Below are positions 22,846 to 34,479 of a stretch of 64,000 nucleotides of DNA, piece after piece. The stretch's first letter is position 1; every line of letters begins with the position of its first letter. The notes under the pieces are model-generated. The model was not told the DNA's origin, made no database searches, and was given only the letters and a program-made list of their open reading frames with translations. Origin of the DNA: Jacaranda mimosifolia (taxonomy: Eukaryota; Streptophyta; Magnoliopsida; Lamiales; Bignoniaceae); the NCBI GenBank assembly GCA_018894105.1, contig CM032117.1:43696501-43760500 (forward strand). The letters run 5' to 3'. The translations under genes and the position numbers were made by a program.

Positions 22846-23800
22846 GACACTATGCTTTTAGTTTTGTGGCTCAGTTCTTGTACTACCTCGAAAATAGTGG
22901 AGTTATAAAATTACATATGTCATTATCATCTCTTTCCCTTGGCTATTCAACAGGTTGAAAACTAGAAGATGATCGTACAGAAAAGGCTAGAAAAAGCTTG
23001 AAGATTTCTAGGTTGAAGATGACTTCCAATAAGACTTATGAAAGGTCGAAAGCTCGAAGGTGGTTTCAAAAGGTCGATAATGGACCAAATAAATTTGACC
23101 TGTAAAAGGTCGACAACACGAGAAGGATTTCAAAAAGGTCGGTAACAGACCAAATTAGTGAGACCTACAAAAGGTCCAAAAATGATAAAGTCTCCAAAGA
23201 AGTCGATAATCAACCAAATTAAATAAATATGAGAAAGACAAAAAAAAATAATAAAAATAAAAATAATATAGATTGTAGCATATAGATTGTCCAACCTAGT
23301 CACAATCGACCATCTCAGAGGTTGAAGTTATCCAACAGATAAACCAGTGGAACGCTTATTAAGGTCTGGGAAAGACCGCAAGAAATGAGACTTAGCCCAA
23401 GAGCTAGGTCATAACTTCAAAAAATAACAAGACATTTTTGAGTACACGATAGAATGCACAAATTGAAAGCAGGTCGTGCGTAAGAAGTTAAAAGACGAGG
23501 CATACTGACTAATGTGAAACTGCATTAATGAAAAAAGCAAGGTCTGGAAAAGACCACTAGTTACAAACCCTTAAGATCGCGACCTACATACAAGAATTTG
23601 CTTGCCAAATCTGGAGCTAGATTGTGACATAAGCAAAATTTACCAAAAATGAGCAAGTCGACCAATTACAATCATTTTCAATTATCAAGTCTATAATCAA
23701 GTTGAGATGCAAGATATTATAAATAAACAAAAATAAACAAAAGATCTACAAGGCATGGCTTAAGGACTAGGTAGTTGGGACGTTATTCCAAAAGGTCCAA
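22846..23800. other. 3' untranslated region of the Tat element
   Basis: This is non-coding sequence downstream of integrase, rich in aaaggtc and gaccaa motifs, with the tandem repeats described separately. No protein similarity. Confidence 0.6.
23041..23232 (+). repeat. three imperfect ~64-bp tandem repeats in the element 3' region
   Basis: Units start at 23,041, 23,105 and 23,170. Each has aaaggtcga..., a middle gaaggrtttcaaaa block and a ggtcgrtaa-x-gaccaaatta end, so the period is 64-65 bp. They lie between integrase and the antisense ORF, in the hypervariable 3' region known in Tat/Ogre elements. Confidence 0.8.
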
Positions 23801-23829
23801 ACCCTAAGTTGGCTCCCGATACTCCAGAT

Positions 23830-26021
23830 GCCTTGCCCCAGGATTAACTAACTCTTGAAAGATGTATCTAAATTCTTCCTTTGAAAGATCGGGGAGTGGA
23901 ACATTGGGATAATCCTCAAGGTCATCCAACTTGCTTGGGTCGAAAAGGTCTACATTGAAACCATCCTTTAACTTGCCCAGTTTCTCAAGCTGAAACTAGC
24001 ACTTGTAGAAATTATCTAGTCCCTCAGTACTGGCCTTTTGAGCAACCGCCAGTGTAAAAACTTAGGATTACATGAAGTCCAGAACCCCTGCGTGATAAGC
24101 ATCATGGAGTTGACTCTTGAAGGTGGTCCATTGTTGATATTCCATGAGACCTTTCTTTCACCTGTTTCAAATTGTTTCTTTCTCCACAACCATCTGGGGG
24201 GACAAGTCAGCTGACTTTTTTTTAATGTAGCCAAGTCAATTTTCAACACATAGGTTGTCAGCCGCGCCTCTGCGATCACATAACTATCATGAAAGAAAGT
24301 GCATAAAGGGCCAACTGACAAGCGGAAGCTGTAGCTTGGATGTAATTGCAATAGAGATGTCAAAATATTGTAATGACAATTAATATAAGACGGATAAGGG
24401 GTCGAGGTCGATCACCTGCATTAGGTTATGCTTCAGATGGTGCTCAACAAAGTAGTAATGGGTTGACATCAACAGAGCCTAGTCCTGCTCGTGCATACAT
24501 TTATTAAATTGGTCATAGGACCTATCCTTACCTTACTGGTCAAGATCGATAAGGGATTTACAGATGGTCGAGGTAGGGAGGCATTTCGACGCACTACTAG
24601 GCACAATATTTCTAGTCTTTGACCAGACTGCAAGACCCATTTAGAGCTTCGCTATCCACAGAAGGTGCAGTTAGAATAGGTAGAGCAAGTGGAATGGTGG
24701 CTGCCTGAAGGGCTTTAGGGTTGGAAGAAGTCCCATCGGTGCATCGGCGTTTTATGCAAATTGTACGACCCCTTGAATGAGTTGAGCGACTATCCAAACT
24801 GGTTGACGAGGGCTCAAACCCAATCTTCTTTTTACCTTTAGTTGGGGCATGTTCAATAGTGATGGTCGGAGCTTCTCCACCTAACACCACAGTCGGAGGA
24901 TCTGTGTTGGTGGTTTTGTCAGAGGTTGGTAGTATGGAGGGGAGGGGTGTCGGGTCCAAAGGAACATGATCCATACCAACAGTGTGTTGGGGGTCGCACT
25001 GGTAGAGAGAAGGTTAGTATCATTGAAAGGGTCGATAGGTCCAGAGCTCTCATCAAGAACAACTACAGAGGTCCCTTTATCTCTTTTACATCTTTTGGCA
25101 GCTGTGATCTCCATCTTTTTTTACTTCATCAAATTTGCGGTCATCGCCTTAAGTGCCATCACTTCTAAAAGAGAAGAACAAGTAAGAACGAAGTTAGGAG
25201 ATATTGAAAGTAAAGAAAGCAACAATTCAAATTACCTAGCATTTTTCTAGGTCGAAGCCTAGCAGGTGAGAGGTCGACAAGTTGAAGAGTTTCTTTGCTG
25301 AAGAGGTTGTGGAAGTCAAACTAATGAGTAGTTAGGAGTTCTTCAATGAAGCCCTCCTCCCATGAAGGTTCCTCATCGGAGAAGAAGGTTGGCTTGCTAT
25401 GTCACTAGTCGCGAGGAATATTCCATAGGCTATGAAGGGGAGCTTCTATGTAAAACCACTTATGGCACCAAGAGCTAGCAGAGCTCAGGAGATTAGTAAG
25501 AAATTTAAAACTCTGACGAGCTATTACATAATAAAACCCCTGATCTCTTGAGCGAGTGAAGGGGCTGACATGAAAACGGCACCAAAAGTTAACAAAAGAG
25601 GGCTTAATGTTGAAATAATACATAATTATGATGAAACCCAAGATATTACGAATGGAGTTAGGAACTAATTAGGTTGGGCAGACACCTAAAGTTCTAATGA
25701 TTTTGGCTAAGGGCTCAGCTATTGGGAATCTTAGCCCAGCTTCCAAGACTAGAATATGGAAAGCCAAGAACTAGGGGGAGAGGGGTTCGTATATTTCTGC
25801 CTAGCTTGGGGAATTATGATCCCATAATTATCAAGAACGAAAAATTTGCCATGAAGAGAGGCAAAGACCTTAGGGCCAATTTTACTAGTAGCATTCAAGG
25901 GGTCGTTTTCATCGTTAAGGTCTACAAAGAATTGAGGCGCTTGTGAACAAGCACCTCGACCACTAAAGTCAGAGCTCTGACCACTATCACTCAATGAAGA
26001 GGAGGACGAACGACCAGTCAT
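23830..26021 (-). pseudogene. antisense ORF of the Tat element (Transposase_28-like, 'putative gypsy type transposon')
   Basis: On the minus strand an ATG at 26,021 opens MTGRSSSSSLSDSGQSS, an acidic, Ser-rich start. After a frameshift near 25,750 there are LRFPIAEPLAKIIRTLG and PTQLVPNSIRNILGFIIIM (25,600-25,740). Then come FVNFWCRFHVSPF and RDQGFYYVIARQ, ending in WCHKWFYIE (25,405-25,641). This layout (LRFP, a PNS-x-R-x-L-x-GF block, a FY-F/V pattern, then a K-x-x-F/WF-x-V/I block) fits the plant family named Transposase_28 (PF04195), found as an antisense gene in Tat elements. Hydrophilic segments follow at 24,612-25,114. Its function is unknown in the family. Broken by stops at 25,405 and elsewhere. 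Confidence 0.7.
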
Positions 26022-26371
26022 AACATAGCAAATATGAATTTAATCAACAAATAAAAAAATAATGAATAATAAAATTATCGAAAAAAAGAAAAATAGACGA
26101 AAATGAGATTGGCCCCTATTTGCTAGAAGATGTCTCTGGACAAAAGTAGGAAGCTACAGGTCTATTGGTAAAGAGGTTGGATTTTTCGATGTAGTGCTGT
26201 GACATGGGAAATAAAGAAATAAAGATAGATAATGGGGCAGGGAGTGCCTATTTATAAGGAATAGATCCTCGATAGATGTGATATGATCCAACGGATCTAG
26301 AGGAAAGGTTGTTGGGAGTCAACGAGTCAGATCAACTCCTTCATTTATGAGCACCTCACTCATAAATAAGT

Positions 26372-26387
26372 GAGTTTAGGGGATTAA
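26372..26387 (+). other. polypurine tract of Tat element
   Basis: gtgagtttaggggatt directly precedes the 3' LTR (tgataagg at 26,388). Its purine-rich core, aggggatt, is in the expected place for priming plus-strand DNA. Confidence 0.6.
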
Positions 26388-26792
26388 TGATAAGGAAGAA
26401 TTTTTAAAAGACCAAAATGCCCTTAGTTTTAACCAATTCTCTAAAAATACCCAAAGATCCGCGTCTTTTGAAAATGGGCCGACCCGAACCCATACTTAAA
26501 GATGATCCTGACCCTACATCGCGGCCACATGTACACCTAAAATAAAAGACAAGTGGATCCCACAATATCAAGCCAGTTGAACCACCCACTATAAATACCC
26601 CCTCATTTATTGCTCAAGGGCTTAATTAATGACATATGTTAATCACCTATATACTGAATAGTCCTACATCTCGACCTCAATACCCACACTGGACTTTACC
26701 ATTTAACCCAATAAACGCTCACCTGAGCTCCCATCTTTGGTCGTCCTCTCAACCATCGATAAATATACTGTTTGTCATTTCTTGCGACATCA
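26388..26792 (+). repeat. 3' LTR of Tat-type element (405 bp)
   Basis: It pairs with 16,933-17,336. It keeps a better TATA-like sequence (ccactataaatacc at about 26,584-26,597) and ends gacatca before the ctggg target duplication. Confidence 0.92.
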
Positions 26793-27270
26793 CTGGGATA
26801 ACATTCCAGTGGGTTGCTTCTTCATTGTGCATGTTTTTTATGCACTGTGAGAGGACATCCCGTTGAAATATAGGACTATAAATTGATAGTCGAAAATTCA
26901 TTTATCTTTCATATTCGTGTTCGTTTATATAAAATATTATCTACATTCATTTAAAGTGAATATTATCCATATTCGATTAGTAGATATTCGATTATAAATT
27001 GATACAGAATATCTCAAATATATTTTCATTGAATATATCCATTTACATATTTGATCTTTCATAACGTAGTTATATCCATTATTTGTATATGATAAATAAT
27101 ATTTAAATAGATTTTTTGATAATTTAATATTTAAAAGATTACTATATATAATAAACTCTAGTTTTTCATGTATTTTAAAAAGAATAAATTATATTTGAAA
27201 AAATATCATATATAATATATTATTATACATAATATATTATTTATATTTTTTAATAAAAATCTCATAATCC

Positions 27271-27310
<40 letters not shown>

Positions 27311-27898
27311 TATAGTTGAAGACTTGGGAAGAAAAAATAATATACTTAAAAAAACAATAGTAATATTGAGGAAAAATTAAAATATGAAGTTAATCAACCT
27401 AGATTGTTGTTGGTTGACTTCATAATTAATATACTTAAAATTCATTATTGATATTAATTTGTACTAATAATTAATTTTAAAGTCAACTATTCATTAGAAA
27501 TTGTGCTATTTGTTTAATTGATTCCTTTTAATGAAATTGTAAACTTCCTTCTATTAACTAACAAAGGTGCATTTGTTACAGGTTAACGGATTTATATATT
27601 CGGATATTCGTAAACAAATATCTAAACAATTATCATCAAATATGAATATGCAAAAAATAATATTTAAATTTAAATATGGTTAATTTTAATTGAATATAAA
27701 TACATTTAAATAATTTTAATCGAATACGAATATATATGAATTTGAACAATATTCGATAAATACAAATTCAAATATCATAACATAAATATCCATTAAATCT
27801 ATACCCGCATTCAGATATTCGAAAAGTAAACCACATACGAATATACAAATAGCGGATCTAATCCGTTTATACCCCTACTGGGATGTCACCCAGCATCA
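26793..27898. mobile_element. older inverted-repeat DNA element hosting the Tat insertion
   Basis: Joining the left flank (ttgatgctggg, 16,922-16,932) to the right flank (ataacattccagtggg from 26,798) gives an end that is inversely repeated at 27,878-27,898: the complement of actgggatgtcacccagcatcaa reads ttgatgctgggtgacatcccagt. That is about 27 bp of imperfect terminal inverted repeat, most differences being C/T. The body is AT-rich, with many attcg and atatcc words and a (TG)n at about 27,280-27,302; no coding sequence. I see no clear target duplication, so the superfamily is open. Confidence 0.5.
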
Positions 27899-29428
27899 AA
27901 GAAACCCTGCTTTTTAGGCAACACATGACCAACCCATATATAGAGCAGCTATAGCTCAACGCCTAGGTATTTCTCCAGGTCATGTTGTATTGTGCTATTT
28001 GTATACTGTATTAAAGATGCGCTGATCTTGTCTATATAAATATTCTATATATATATATATATAAAGAAGCATATTGTTTTATTTGGCCGTTCTAAGAACC
28101 TTAAATACATTAAAGTAATTATACATTTCAATTGGTAATAAATCATAACCATGCATGCATCATGTTCTGCATGTTATTTGGCTTGTATCAAATCGACTTG
28201 TTATCCTATTAGGATAAATATATATAATTTGCTATCCCACGTAATACTTGGTGAATTTTTTGTACTAATAACATATTATTTTGATCATCATGCTCGGATG
28301 ATATATATATATATATGACATTAATTAATCCTCAAATTTTACAGTCCTCAATTTCCTGTCTTATCTATACTATTTTTGATGTTCAAGTTTAGGTTGATTG
28401 GATTGGGTTGTTTGCTAGTCGAGTTAGTGTGTTGTGAAATTTAAACCGTATATACTTTATCAATATTGAGTCATCTAGTATGAAAAGTAATTAGTTACTA
28501 TGTTGATACTTTTAGGTGATATCATTTTTTTATTGTTGTGAGAGATTTGGGTCCAAGTTCAATTTATGTTGGCAATCATTCCCAATTTTTATATTCAAAA
28601 ATGGATAAGCATATGAAAGATAAAATAAAGCTTAAATATGATGAGTATGTGGTTGCTGTGGATTTTTGTAAACTTGTTGTGCAAAATGTAATATGTGTTT
28701 GAAATGAATGTTCGAGTTACGATAATATCGTGAGCAATATGAAAATAGGTCAAGTAAATTTACTCTTTTATCTAAGGAAAAGTGTTTTTAGCTTGCACTT
28801 GTCTAATAGATTCTAAAAATTTTATAACAAATTGGATAGGCCACTAGTATACTTCCTTATCTATGATTCTGCTATTTATTGAAATTATTTTACCAAAATA
28901 CTATAGAATGAAAATCCTCAAAATTTTTAGTTAATGAATATACCTTTAGAATAAATATTATACGAACTCATGTACAAGTTCTTTTTAAATGGTGAGTAGT
29001 GTATAATTAGTTTATTCTTTTGAGAGGCCTTTTAATATTTATAAAATATTAAAATCCATGGTATAAAAGCAAAAAGTACGACGCCGACGAATTACAACAT
29101 GCATGTAAGTTTGGATTCTGTTTAAATTTGGTATTTTATCTCATAATTAATCATATTAACATGATTATATTAAATATATTTATATATATATATAATATTT
29201 TCTCCGAATATGTATTTCCAGGTGGATCGTATACTCTTAACACTTAATGTATATTTATAAAATAAAAAAAAAACTCAAAATTAAAATTAAGAAAAAATCC
29301 CAACAAACATTGGAATGAGTAGAAATAGTAGGTTTGAAGGAAAAATGGCATCCAAAATGAGAGAAATTCGAAAGGTACATCATGCATTATAAGAAGTATC
29401 GTAAATCGTAATAGATAGTGGGCGGAGG

Positions 29429-29462
<34 letters not shown>

Positions 29463-31299
29463 ATGGAATATAATTAATGTGGATTTCCAGAATCAGATTC
29501 CGTAATTATTATTATGGTGATTAAAGTAATTATGCAGTCTTAGTTGGATGAAGTGAAGTGAAGTGAAGCCTCACCAAATTCATATAATTCTCTTCTACAA
29601 TATGACGTCATTAAACTAATTTTTGGCTATTAATTACTTGTTAATTAGCAACACAAAACTCACTTGGTATTAACGTCTCCTTCAATCGTACATCCTCAAA
29701 CATTTTGCAATCCAGTACTCCACTAGAAATGTACTTTAAGTTGGTGATTAACTCCAGCTCATAATATATATATATATATATATATATAAATTTTCAATTC
29801 TAAAATCTTTCATTATATGGTCACTATAGATGCATTAACAATTATCAGAAGTGGTAATTTAAGTATAATTTTTGTCACTATTAAATTCGTAAAAATTATT
29901 ATTGCAACACGAGAGAATTTTTTGTCTCCTAATACATATTAGCGACAATCTTTATATTGTCAACTAAGCTAATTTATTAATATATGAAAACTTTCATATA
30001 TGCAAGCCGTTCCTAATTAATTGTTCGCATAGTTAAATTTGAGCTTTTAAATTGAGCTCAATCGATTTTTGATCTCGAGCTGAATAAGGTTCAACCCAAA
30101 ATAACTCGATTCAGATGTAAATTATGAACCTCAGTACTTTTAATTTTGATATATACCAACTAATGTGCTAGTGACCATATTTAAATACAAGGTTTATCAA
30201 CTGGCTAGGTGCATTGGGACTTGAAATATTGTGAAATTTTTTAGCTTTAATTGGGTACTCCTATAATCTTCTAATCTTTTTCGGCTGAATATTTAAAGAA
30301 AAGGTTTTCTGAATTTTCAAACTTACCTTTCGTTCCTAGGAGACAAAACTAGGTTACCAAATCTTCAAAGCTTCTCTTTGGAATTAATATCCAAAGTAGT
30401 AATTTTCCACTTCTTTTAATAATTCAAGAAATACCTAGTCTAAATATTATATGATGTTTTTAACTAGATGTTAACCTCACTATTCCTCAAATTAAATGAA
30501 TTTTTAACACATACGTAGTTGGATTCAAACTTGAATGAACCCTAAATATGTATATGCAAATAAAAAAATAAATTCATTTTAGACTTGAATATCTTTTTAC
30601 TTTGAATATATATATATATATTGGAGGGGGGGTATAATCTAAAAGATAATATAATATGGATTTCAGATGATTCACAATAAAATTCATTATAATGTTATGT
30701 CTACATTTCTGTAGAATGCAAAAGATAACATTAATTGGAATCAAAATGTTGCTTAGTAGCTAGTTTTATATTATTGCTTATAAGTTTTGATTTCTTTAAT
30801 ATAGCATAAATTTTTATTTTGGACACTGTAAAATAATTTTGTAAGTGTTTAATTGTTCACTTTTATTTTTATAATAAAAATTTGCTAGAGTGAGTTAGCC
30901 CCGAAAATCAATCCAAAACTCCCAAATATATGATAGTTAAGTTTCACTCAAGCTAAATATCATATATATATATATATATATATGAGTCAATCTTGGGCCG
31001 TCATGCTTGTGCCAATATAAATTTTAATTTTTCCTATTTAAATTTCATGAATATTAGAAGTACTAAATTATATCTCAGGTACTAATTTCTTATGTACACT
31101 CTTAAATATATGATCATTCAACTTACTATAAGAAAATAATTTAAGTTTCAAAAAAGTATTTAAAATAACATTAATTTATGGAGTTATATCACTTCTTTCG
31201 GGCACAAATCTTATGCTATATATGGTGTTTATATTTAATTAATTAAATGATTAAAAAGCCTATAAATTTGCAACTAAACTATTGTGCTTTTAAAATAAA
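27899..31299. other. AT-rich intergenic stretch, no gene seen
   Basis: No coding region is supported. It holds microsatellites: (AT)n near 28,050-28,066, 28,302-28,316, 29,767-29,788, 30,604-30,620 and 30,962-30,983; (GT)n at 29,431-29,461; and gaagt repeats at 29,550-29,568. A gagctc-rich patch at 30,040-30,110 resembles one at 56,220-56,420. Confidence 0.6.
29431..29461. repeat. (GT)n microsatellite
   Basis: About 15 uninterrupted GT dinucleotides follow a short purine tract (gtgggcggaggggg). Confidence 0.95.
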
Positions 31300-31307
31300 A
31301 TTTTATA

Positions 31308-32806
31308 GGGCCTGTTCTTTAGTGTTTTGGGCATTTTCTGAAAAATATTTTGGGAGAATGGGTTTTTGGAAGAAAATTTAGAGAATGTGTCGAGCATTCT
31401 TTTGTGTTTTGGGAAAACATGAAAAATAAATTGAGAATAAGTTGTTTGTTTTTTTATATTTTGGAGGGAGACAATTTTTACTGTAGTTTATAGAAAAAAA
31501 GTGATTTTTTTATTGTGTGTGTGTGTGTATATATATGTGGGTAATGATTGATATATGTTTGCAATAAAATGATGTGTAATTAATTTAATTGGTGATTTAT
31601 TTTAAAATTTATATTTTTATAAATTTAACATTAGTAAATGATGTATTATTTGGAAGAAAATATTTAGTAATAAATATTAATTATTTACGAAATCATAATT
31701 ATATCTTAAATATAAAAAATCGACTTACATCATAATTGTTAATATCGAATTATATAAAAAAAATTAATTATTGTACATGAATTATAAACTAATTAATTGT
31801 TGTTTATTAAATAAACTATAATTATTTAACTATTTATTATTTATGATTTATGTATAAATAAATTTAGTTATTGATTTAAATAAAATAATTTATTTAATAA
31901 TTTTTATATAGATAATACTTATAACAATTCATCAAATTAAATAAATAAACAATTTTATATTATATGAAATTAAGTCATCTTAAATTATTTATTAAATAAA
32001 TAAATATAATATTCAATTATATATGAAATAAGAAACATAATTAATATATAAATAACAAGTTAATTAAATAATTAAATAAATAAATTTAATTAATTTAATA
32101 TTGTTGTTTAATTACTGTAACTCATTGCATGTTTGATTATACATTATTTAGTAAATAAATTATTTAATTTTTACTTCAATTTAATTAATTTATTGACAAT
32201 TACTTTAATTATATTAATATTAATTTATTAAGCATAATAGATTATTAAATAAGTATCACACTATAATTAAATTTTTTATTATAATTTTAAATAAATGTGA
32301 AGATTAATATTTAATGAAGATTAATTTTTTGAAGAAGATTAGTTTATTTATTATATCAAATTGAAACATCTTAAACTTAAATATTAAATACAACTAAAAT
32401 CTTATTTAATCAATAAGTAATTTAATTAATTTCATATATTATTTAGTAAATAAATTATTTAGTAATAATATAAATAATATTTAATTAAATTTAATTAATT
32501 TATAAACATGAGTTTTAGAGTTTTATAACTAGTAAAATTTTAATATTTTTATATATGCATGTGTGCGTGTGTGTGCGTGTGTGTGTGTATGTATTTATGA
32601 ATGAGTAATGTGAAAGATAGAGTGAGAAAATGAGGGAGTAGGTATGGTTTGTAAGGTGTAAGATATTTTAAGATTGTTTTGGGAGGGATATTTTGGGTAA
32701 AATATTTTTGTGTTTTGAGAGAATGATTAGAGAATATGTACATTTTTTGTATTTGTTCTGGAAATTGAAAAATATTTTGCAAAAATGCTAAAGAACATAG
32801 CCATAG
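31308..32806. mobile_element. non-autonomous hAT-like element (about 1.5 kb)
   Basis: The left end gggcctgttctttag is inversely repeated at the right end, whose complement reads ctatggctatgttctttagc. The element is flanked by an 8-bp near-duplication, attttata (31,300-31,307) and tttttata (32,807-32,814). An 8-bp duplication and G-rich ends fit the hAT superfamily. The interior is extremely AT-rich with no ORF and carries (TG)n tracts close to both ends (about 31,517 and 32,563-32,589). The exact end bases could shift by one or two because the duplication is imperfect. Confidence 0.7.
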
Positions 32807-32814
32807 TTTTTATA

Positions 32815-33694
32815 CTCAATCAATCAATTACTGTTATTTTTTGAAAATATTATATTAAATAATTAAATTAAGTAGAAAGCCAAATAGTATATATCCATTA
32901 CAATAAAAACAATAGGATATGTTAAGTAAAATTTTTAATATAAAATATTTCTGTATTTCATATAACTCTAGTCATAATTATGTGCTAAGGGACGAAATAT
33001 AAATATGCTTTAATTTTTGTATATCCTATTTATTGATCTACTAATAGATGATAGTATATAATTTACACTTAAGAAAATAATTTTACTTTATTTTTTTCAT
33101 TTGGAGAGATTTTTGAGAATTTATTACCTAGAATTAGAGTAAATATTAAAATAATTGAATTTAAGTATTGTTATGTTGAAATATAACATGATAGAAATTT
33201 TAATTTAACTATTCAAAGCTATTAATATTATTTTTACTAAGTATGTCAACTTTAATTTCAATTTTAACTTATGAATGAAATTCATAAATTCGTGTATGTA
33301 TATATATATGAATTAACATATTAAACTTTGCAGCATAAATAAAATATATTTGTTTACTTAGTGAATAGACATCGATAAAATGAAATAAATCGATATCCAT
33401 AACATCATTATATGACCCATAAAATTTTTTTATATTATTGAAATTAATAAATTTGTAAATCTTGAAGCCATCTAAGTCATTATTTAGTTACGTCACATAA
33501 TCATTAATTAGGTAGTATAATAATAAGTAATTTATTTAATAAATAATGGAGTTAGTTTTGCGATGTTAATTTAATTATAATAAACATTCATTTCTTTTTT
33601 TATCTAGGTATTAGAGACTACTTGTTTAGGTCATTATACAATCAAAGCAAAAATTATAATATGAATGCATATAATTCTCAAATTATACAAAGAA
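32815..33694. other. AT-rich spacer between two transposons
   Basis: I see only AT-rich sequence without an open frame or repeat of note. Confidence 0.6.
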
Positions 33695-34479
33695 AATAAA
33701 GAAAGGGTTAATTACCCAGACTCCCATAAGGTTTGGCCTATTTACAACAAGGTTCAAATATTTGAGGAAATTACAAAAATCCCCCTGAAGTTTTGCTCCG
33801 TCTTACAATTTTGAAAGTCCTTTGAACTCCGTAAAAAAAATACTGATGTCATAAAAAAATTTACATGAAAATTCGAAAATGCCCTTTAGTTATTGTTACG
33901 GTTATTTTTGAGACAAAAATACCCTTCGACCTACTTGTAATAATTTTAAGACTATAAGGTTTTTATTTGTTAATTTTTTGTAAAGTATTGTAGATGGCAG
34001 TTTGACGAAATTTTCAATAATTTTGATTTGTTTATTGATTGATTTTATATTTATAAATGTAATTTTTTATCCCCTTAATACACATATTTTTTTGCAGATG
34101 GTTTATATACAACATTACTTTTACCCCCTTAGAAAAATAAAAAAGCTTACATAAGTTGATAACCCAATTCTTTTATGAAGAAAAATTAAGACACATTGCA
34201 AATACCCCCTTGAACTTTGAATAAAAACTACATAACATGTTAGAAAGAAAGACTGGAATTTGTGCACCAACTATAAATACTGCAAGAGCCTTACACTTCA
34301 ATTCTTCAAATATTCAAAGTTTGACAGATTCATCATATAAATAATTACAAAATATAGTCTAAAATTATCCACCAGGACAACAAAAACATCCATTGTAGGG
34401 TTCCAATACAGTCATAAAACAATAGACCCCAATATAGAGTTTTTCAAAAATTCATATTAACAAAAGAAATAGAAGGACA

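Larger units (their letters stand above)
16933..26792 (+). mobile_element. Ty3/gypsy LTR retrotransposon, Tat lineage, complete but decayed
   Basis: The LTRs are 16,933-17,336 and 26,388-26,792, ending tga...(a/c), with a perfect 5-bp target duplication ctggg at 16,928-16,932 and 26,793-26,797. Order: gag, protease, RT, RNase H, second (archaeal-type) RNase H, integrase. About 3.5 kb of extra sequence follows before the 3' LTR, containing short tandem repeats and an antisense ORF. RT before integrase marks gypsy order; the extra RNase H and the antisense ORF mark the Tat lineage. Total length is 9,860 bp. Numerous stops and frameshifts in every gene make it inactive. Confidence 0.93.

Noticed and set aside
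32549..32782. Minus-strand frame ending HTHTHTHAHMHI
   Set aside because: It is a translation of a (TG)n microsatellite inside a hAT-like element.
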